This document shows, piece by piece, positions 58,157-64,000 of a stretch of DNA of 64,000 nucleotides. The stretch is from the NCBI GenBank assembly GCA_032164245.1, contig JAVMKO010000020.1:7157206-7221205 (forward strand). The letters are read 5' to 3'. A program made the translations under genes and the position numbers. Below the pieces are notes generated by a model. That model saw nothing but the letters and a program-made list of their open reading frames with translations, did not search any database and was not told the DNA's origin. This DNA comes from Sternotherus odoratus (taxonomy: Eukaryota; Chordata; Testudines; Kinosternidae). Numbering within the stretch: position 1 is the stretch's first letter; every line of letters begins with the position of its first letter.

Positions 58157-58239
58157 ATTTGATGGGCCACTGGAGTTAAAATCACTCCGTGATCACAGTG
58201 GGAATCACCGAACTAAAGCATATTCAGCACATCCGCCAA

Positions 58240-58490
58240 GGGTAGGACAAGAAGTAACTGGCTTAGATTGCAGGAGGGGAGATTCAGGTTAGATAGTAGG
58301 AAAAACTTTCTAACTCTAAGCATAGTTAAATGGTGGAATAGGTTGGGGAATCCCTGTTATTGGAGGTTTTTAAGAACAGGTTGGACAAACACCTCTCAGG
58401 GATGGTCTAGGTAGACTTAATCCTGCCTCAGCACAGGGGAATGTACTAGATTACCTCCTTCCAGCCTTAGATTTTTCTGTTTCTAAGAAT
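58240..58490 (+). repeat. CR1/L3-type LINE fragment (pol C-terminus)
   Basis: Plus-strand translation gives LQEGRFRLDSRKNF-like residues from GATTGCAGGAGGGGAGATTC, then GGTGGAATAGGTTGGGGAATC and TGGAGGTTTTTAAGAACAGG in CR1 3' order. Diverged. Confidence 0.65.
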
Positions 58491-58499
58491 TGTTTTGCT

Positions 58500-59960
58500 A
58501 AATCAGAGCCACTGAAACTGATTTACTCAGGAGACAGTCAGAACTCTTCCTTATTAGGTCAAATCCCAAAGCACCTACAACTCTGTCTTCTGCCTCTCAG
58601 TGGCTGTGATGCTGTGAAGCATCTATGGAGCATCTGTTATGCTCAGGACTCAGGAGTTAAACATATCAAACAAACACATCATCTACAATAGAGCCCGCCA
58701 AGGGAAGAATTTGACCCAAGTGTTTTCTTGCAGCATTAAAGAGTTAAAATAGAAGTGCAGAGAACTCAGCCGTACAGTTGAGCATCCCATTCTAAATCTC
58801 CAAAGCTTGGTGATTGTGTACCTTTTTATCCAAACTCCCCACTCCCCCCAAATCATAAAGGCAAAATTTCCAAAGAAATGTGTTTTGAACTGTGTGCCTC
58901 ATTAAGTCTTGTTGAATAACTTGCCGCAAACTGGCTGACAGTAATTTTGAAGCAATATCCTTGCTGTTACAGGAGTCCTTAACCTAAGACAGGCTGGGCA
59001 AAGGGGTTGTCACAGAGATCAAAGTAACATTAATTATATCGGAACCGTTGAATGCAAGGTCATTTACCCAAGAGATGGGGTTTGCCGTAGCTGAAAATCC
59101 AAAAGCTTCAGACTCTGCAGAAGGTTCCTAATTAGGTGGAACCTTCATGCTGTACAATGGGCCAAATACAGCGAGTAACTGAACAACTTTGCTGGGCATG
59201 GAAATAATTTTCGTTCATGGCTTCTGATCCTTGAGAATCCAAAAGCAATTATTTCCTGAAGCTCTTTTGTTAGCAGCAATGATTCTTTTACTTCTCGCTG
59301 TGAGCCTCTATGTGCAGAGGCTGCAGGCTGCTGTGAGTAGATGGGGTATAACACTAATAAGCTAGTCGGAAAGCCTTGTTTAAGTAGAATTGGCCAATTC
59401 CCCTTTGACTGTGATTCAGTGTTCCCTATTGATACTGTTTTTAATTTTAATTAGAAAAACCCTTTCCAAAGACCAGGCATTAATGGGGAATTATCACTCA
59501 GTCTTCCCAGAAACTTCAGGTGGCAGCTTCTTAAATATTTATTTTCATTATTTGAAATACTCGCCACTGTTCTATTTAGGAGATGGATTCGTTCTGCAAA
59601 TCCCTTGAAAGGGTATCAAGCTACTGTCTCATTTGGTAGGCTGACTATTTGTCTGTGAGCATGTTTTTTTAAATAAGTCTCTTAAGAACTCTAGCGTAAA
59701 TGTAATTAAAAGATGCATATATATTTTTCCCACGGCTTCTAGGCAACAAAGTACATACAATGGGTAACTGAAAAATAAGTGTGATTTGTTGCAAGAACCA
59801 TGGGCCCGATCCAAACCCAGATGTGGGATGGTATCATGTGCATTAGAGAACAGTATAGAAAAGAGCCTGGAGAAAGCAGTGAGTGAAAGAAGTTGAAGGA
59901 TATCAAGTTGATTAGGAAAAAAACGGAAAGGGCTCAGTTTTACCAGTAAGTTGTACCACC
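58500..59960. other. no recognised feature
   Basis: AT-rich; short open frames only, no repeat signature recognised. Confidence 0.4.
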
Positions 59961-59969
59961 CTATTATTA

Positions 59970-60095
59970 TTTATTTATTATTGGAGTAGTATCTCGGAGC
60001 CCCAATCATCGGCCCATGCCCTGCTGTTCTTGGGGCTGTACAAACACAGAACAAAAAGAAAGTCCCTCCCCATATAGTGGTATAGTTAACTTGTA
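59970..60095 (-). repeat. MIR 3'-type fragment
   Basis: GGAGCCCCAATCATCGGCCC and TGGGGCTGTACAAACACAG are reverse-orientation pieces of the reptilian MIR tail. Confidence 0.5.
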
Positions 60096-60345
60096 CAACA
60101 CCTCCTTCCCCCCCATATGGATGCAGTTAAATCAGTATAGAGGTGCTTGTTGCAGTATTGCTATTTTCATATGGGAAGGGGAATAAGCTATGCTGGTATA
60201 AGTCACCTTGTTACTGACCTGTGTCCACCCTAGTTGTACCGCTATAACTGTATCAGTAACAAATAATATCCTCTAACTGAAATAGCAAATACCAGCAAAA
60301 TCTTGGCCTTTGACTGTTCTTGAGCACTTCAGGTGTATAGACACT

Positions 60346-60600
60346 CAGGGCTCGTCTACACTATAGACACAAACTGGCAGAGCTACGTCTCTCAGGGGGT
60401 GTGAAAAATCCACACACCCTGAGCAATGTAGTTAAGCCAACTGCTTAAACCGCTGATGTAGACAGGGCTAGGTGAATGGAAGAATTGTCGTCGACCTACC
60501 TACCAGCTGTCGAGAGGTGGATTAACTACAGTGATGGGTGAGCCCTTGCTGTCATTGTAGTGGGTGTCTACACTGAAGCGCTAGAGCAGTGCAGTTAGGC
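60346..60600. mobile_element. MITE ('gtctacact' ends), ~255 bp
   Basis: CTCAGGGCTCGTCTACACTA at the left; GTGGGTGTCTACACTGAAGC at the right; interior with GTAGTTAAGCCAAC and GTCGACCTACCTACC. I recognise the type from turtle DNA. Termini are imperfect and the target duplication is not resolved. Confidence 0.5.
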
Positions 60601-60604
60601 TTTG

Positions 60605-61800
60605 ATTCAGCCAAGGTGGGGAGTGGAGCAGGCTACCTTCATGCACATGGGTCCTGAGTTTGGAAATGCTTCACTCACCGTGTGCCTAACGTCCTTTCGA
60701 CTTCAATACACAATGGTCTTTTTTGGGGGTAATGAAGGTGCGACACGGGTATTGAAAACAAGGAACGCATTCAGCCACCCCATAGGCTTAGAACCAGGGA
60801 CCTCATTCCAGACGTGTAGCTGCTAGAAGTGTTGTGGACAGAACAACAAAATGTACTGGGTGAAGGAGAAAGTTTAATGTCTGAGGGACTCCACTTTAGA
60901 CTTGCGCTTGAGTCTTTGCTGAGTAAGGATGGGCGGAAGCATGTCCTTCAGTGCCTTCCTGAATTGGAGCCATGGATGGTCCCATTGAAGTCAACGTGAC
61001 TTCTGGTGTGCTTCTAGTTGGGCACATGAGTAGTTTCCTGAAATGTGGGTTTAGACTGGTAGCTCCTCTGGCAGTGAATCTCTGCTGCCAAGAAGCAGAG
61101 AGACCTGGTGCTTGCTGATTGCAGAGAGGCTCAGTGAGGGCAGCTGGCTTCAGGAGTGTTACGGAGCATGCTCCGTCCAAGTAATTGCATGCCCAATCAT
61201 GGGCCACCTCTGCCCTGAAGACCAACCTGAAGTTGTCCCCAGAGCCCTGGCGCTGTCCAGCATGAAATTGGACTCTGTGCTCGGGGACCTGCTAATGACC
61301 CATTCCATCTCTTCGTCAAACAGGCACATTCCCCGGGAATCAATGACTTCTTTGTCTTCTCAATCCCCTTGATTTTTCTCTCAGTAGCGAGGCCCTGCTC
61401 ATTGGATTCTGTGCTCGGCCAGCTTTTCTTGAGCTCTTCTCAAGGAATTTGGCATTTTGGTTCTTGCTCCTGCAATCATGATTCCCTGCTAGTCTCTCAC
61501 CAGAGACTCACCGATACCTTGGTTTCAGCCTCTGGCTAGCTGGCAGCATACCGAGACAATGTCGTCTTAGTCACCATGTTCAAACAATGCATCTCTCTAC
61601 TGGTGGTGGATCTGCAGTTGCTGATACTAGAAGCCAACTGTAAAAGTGGGGTTAGAGTCCCAGATTAGTCTTCATGGCGTGGTAGGTTACTACTATTCCT
61701 GGATCATGGACTAGATAGACAACAAGAAAAGACAATGGGTGAAGAGCTCTGGGAGATTGTGGGAAAGCACTGAAGGTCTAGGAGCCTTTGATTTTTGTGG
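60605..61800. other. no recognised feature
   Basis: Open frames on both strands up to about 109 codons (60896-61225 minus) show no domain or codon pattern I recognise. Probably chance frames. Confidence 0.4.
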
Positions 61801-62475
61801 TGCGGCACTAGCCTGCATCCACACTATAGTCTAAGTTCACAGCTGATGAGATGAACTGATTGAGATGTACCTTATCCCTAGTTGTGCTGGCCAGCTCATG
61901 TTATTAGCATTACTGTACACATTTGTGATGGAGTTTTGTATGTGGATGGGAGGTTGAGTGAATAGGGACAACTATTTTGTAGTGAAGACAAGGCCTTCCA
62001 GATATTCACAACCTTCTTTCACCTCCGCTATATTTTGTTGTTGTGTTTGAACCATTTTTCATACAGCTGTGTTCATGGCATCATATTTCAGGTTCCAAGC
62101 CAATGGGGTGGTTGTACATGTCCACTGTTTATTTTCAATCCTCTATAAAGCACCATCGTTAGCAAGAAAGGATCACTGTGAATACCAGTGTGCCAGTATT
62201 ATTCAGAAATAATATAACACAAAAATGCTAATAGGAAACCCAAGGTCAAAGTATGGATCTCTGCCAGATTAATTGGAGATGTCGCTCCTGCAATTTTGCA
62301 AATTCCCAACTGCGTATGTCACACATTGCTGGGCCAAAAAGTGGTCCTTGCTGAATAATAATCCATTTGAATGGCAGATATTCAATAGGAAAATTTTGCA
62401 AATGTGATGAGAACAAATGTTTTAGAAATTGCCAAGTATTTCAAGGGCAGGTCATCTTAGTCATAATTAATAATA

Positions 62476-62515
62476 AAAGAACTTGTGGCACGCATCGGAC
62501 AGCTAAGTGAAGGGT
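62476..62515. repeat. tiny Penelope 3'-end remnant
   Basis: GAACTTGTGGCACGCATCGG looks like the PLE terminal block with its middle deleted. Confidence 0.35.
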
Positions 62516-62679
62516 ATCGGGCATTTTCAGTGTTACTTGCATTTTGCAGCTATTGGCTCTAACAATCTGTAGCTTGGTAGGTCAGCAGTAGGGCACCTTC
62601 TTGAAAAGGTGCTTGCGTTAAATGTTCTGTTTGGGGGAGTTTGTTACCCATGGTCGTGTGGGATGTTAGAGAGGAAGGA

Positions 62680-62800
62680 TGGGTCTTATGGTTAAGAGCC
62701 CGGACTAATACGCAGAAGGAAAACGGGGGTTCAATTCCTGACTATGCCATAGGTTTCCTCTGTGACTTGGGCCAAGTCATTTAGGCCTTGATCCTGCAAA
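62680..62800 (+). repeat. MIR SINE (tRNA-like head and core)
   Basis: TGGTTAAGAGCCCGGACTAA (A-box side), GGGTTCAATTCCTGACTA (B box) and CTGTGACTTGGGCCAAGTCA. The pol III boxes are still recognisable. Confidence 0.7.
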
Positions 62801-63299
62801 TATGTATATATACCTGCTTAACTTTTTGGATGTGACAAATGCCACTCACGTCAATGCATAAAGCTAAGCACATGCCCAAGATTGTACAATCAAGGCCAGA
62901 AGCTTCAATTAAATAAAGCATTTAAACATGTACTTAAGTTTTATTTTCTGAATTAGAGCCATCATTTTTACAGATGGGGAACTAATAATACTTTCCTACA
63001 CCCCCACCCACCATTTTGTCTGTCTTTATATTTATTTTGTAAGCAATTCTGGACAGGGACTCTCTCCATGTGCCTCAGTTTTCCCTGTAAAGCGGGGCCT
63101 CCTTCTGGAAAGTGCTTTGAGATCCATGGGTGACATGCAATGCAAGAGCTAAGGCTCTGATCCTGCAAACACTTACACACACGTTTAACTTCAGATGCAT
63201 TAATAGCTTTCCTGAATTAGATCCACAATTGGAACAACTGAATTTAATGGGACTATTAATATGCTTAAGGTAATTTTTTAAAGATCAATCCTGTTTGTG

Positions 63300-63560
63300 T
63301 TACAGTAGCATCTCTGGTCCCTGCACAAGATCGGTGTAGGTGCTGTACAAACACATAGTGAAAGATAATCCCTGGGCTGAAAAAGTTACACTTTGAGTGA
63401 AGAAGACAGGCCAAGGAGAAAATAAGAAGGGAAGTGATTTGCTAAAGCGACAAAGATGGCTACCCCTCTGATTTGCTAAAGTCACACAACAGGTCCATGG
63501 CAAAGATGGGAATAGAACCCAGGTCACCCAACTCCTAAGCTAGAGCATCCTGTCTCCAAG
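63300..63560 (-). repeat. MIR-type SINE
   Basis: GGTGCTGTACAAACACATAG, AGTGATTTGCTAAAG, AATAGAACCCAGGTCACCC in reverse MIR order. An embedded ATGGCTACCCCTCTGA near 63456 looks like a short piece of Penelope end. Confidence 0.6.
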
Positions 63561-63769
63561 CTCATCACATGTGAGGTTTTGTAGGATCAGGGTCCAAGTG
63601 GTAGTGCTGGAGAGGGCAGGTGTATTATTTAACAATTCCTCTGCCTGAAATTCTAATAACTGAATACATTCTGATATGGGACCAGAGTCTGCCATCTTTA
63701 ACCATGCTCATTCCATGGATGATCCCACGGAAAGCAATGGGACTAATCCAAGAATAAGGCACGACTTAA

Positions 63770-64000
63770 TGAGAGTAAGGGTTTGGAGTGTTGTAAGGAA
63801 GACGCAAGAAGCAATTCTTCCACTCTACTCTGCTCTGCTTAGGCCTCAACTGGAGTATTGTGTTGAGTTCTGGGTGCCACATATCAGGAAGGATGTGGAC
63901 AAATAGGAGAGAGTCCAGAGAAGAGCAACAAAAATGATGAAAGGTCCAGAAAGCATGATCTATGAGGGAAGATTGAAAAAAGTGGGTTTGTTAGTCTGGA
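63770..64000 (+). pseudogene. CR1/L3-type LINE fragment, cut by the window end
   Basis: Plus-strand translation: QEAILPLYSALLRPQLEYCVEFWVPHIRKDVDK, stop at 63904, then [25 protein letters not shown]. This is the pol C-terminal block (RPHLEYC and RVQRRATK) of CR1 families. Continues beyond the window. Confidence 0.85.

Noticed and set aside
57606..58185. Seven overlapping open frames rich in Pro, Gly and Ala
   Set aside because: Artefacts of the G-rich tandem array in the 57553-58156 element; frames overlap on opposite strands.
60896..61225. 109-codon minus-strand open frame
   Set aside because: No domain, no repeat-protein match and no visible exon borders; length is compatible with chance.

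Overview
The window reads as repeat-rich, non-coding DNA from a sauropsid vertebrate, most likely a turtle (Testudines; crocodilian second choice). The basis is dispersed CR1 LINEs with the typical 3' terminal octamer, long CR1 3'-UTR families that I recall as common in turtles and crocodilians, old MIR SINEs, a Penelope-like (Neptune-type) element with a GIY-YIG nuclease, RTE-type LINE remnants, solo LTRs and many small TIR elements. I could not recognise any host protein exon, tRNA or CpG-island promoter. Nearly all longer open frames are retroelement protein or frames opened by low-complexity GC-rich tandem repeats.

Layout. 1-5 kb: a 5'-truncated Penelope-like element (minus), a decayed CR1 (plus), then about 2.6 kb without a recognised feature. 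5.06-7.23 kb: a 2.17-kb hAT-like TIR element with a perfect 8-bp target duplication and a 22-unit, about 62-bp minisatellite inside it. 7.5-28 kb: many small elements. These include a hAT MITE with a perfect 8-bp duplication (9.19 kb), a solo LTR (12.0 kb), an inverted pair of Penelope ends (13.2 kb), a Tigger-like MITE (19.3 kb), MIRs, and an ERV-type solo LTR on the minus strand (25.3 kb). 28.1-31.8 kb: a nest in which an RTE endonuclease region (minus) is split by a CR1 carrying a nearly open reverse transcriptase and, about 140 bp away, by a solo LTR. A second RTE fragment on the plus strand abuts it. 33-43 kb: CR1 fragments, a diverged direct duplication (37.3/38.2 kb) and another long CR1 (41.2-42.5 kb). 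43-52 kb: MITE and MIR fragments and another LTR (51.0 kb). 53.3-54.3 kb: a CR1 next to a 228-bp retroposed unit headed by a 5S rRNA sequence. 55-64 kb: CR1 ends, a second GC-rich hAT-like element (57.55-58.16 kb), MIRs and MITEs, and a CR1 running off the end.

The two most interesting observations are: (i) a 5S-rRNA-headed SINE-like unit with a perfect 11-bp target duplication and a roughly 110-bp tail I do not recognise; (ii) hammerhead-ribozyme-like cores in the Penelope terminal repeats. All assignments rest on reading and translating the sequence by eye. Repeat family names are from recognition, not from a database search.
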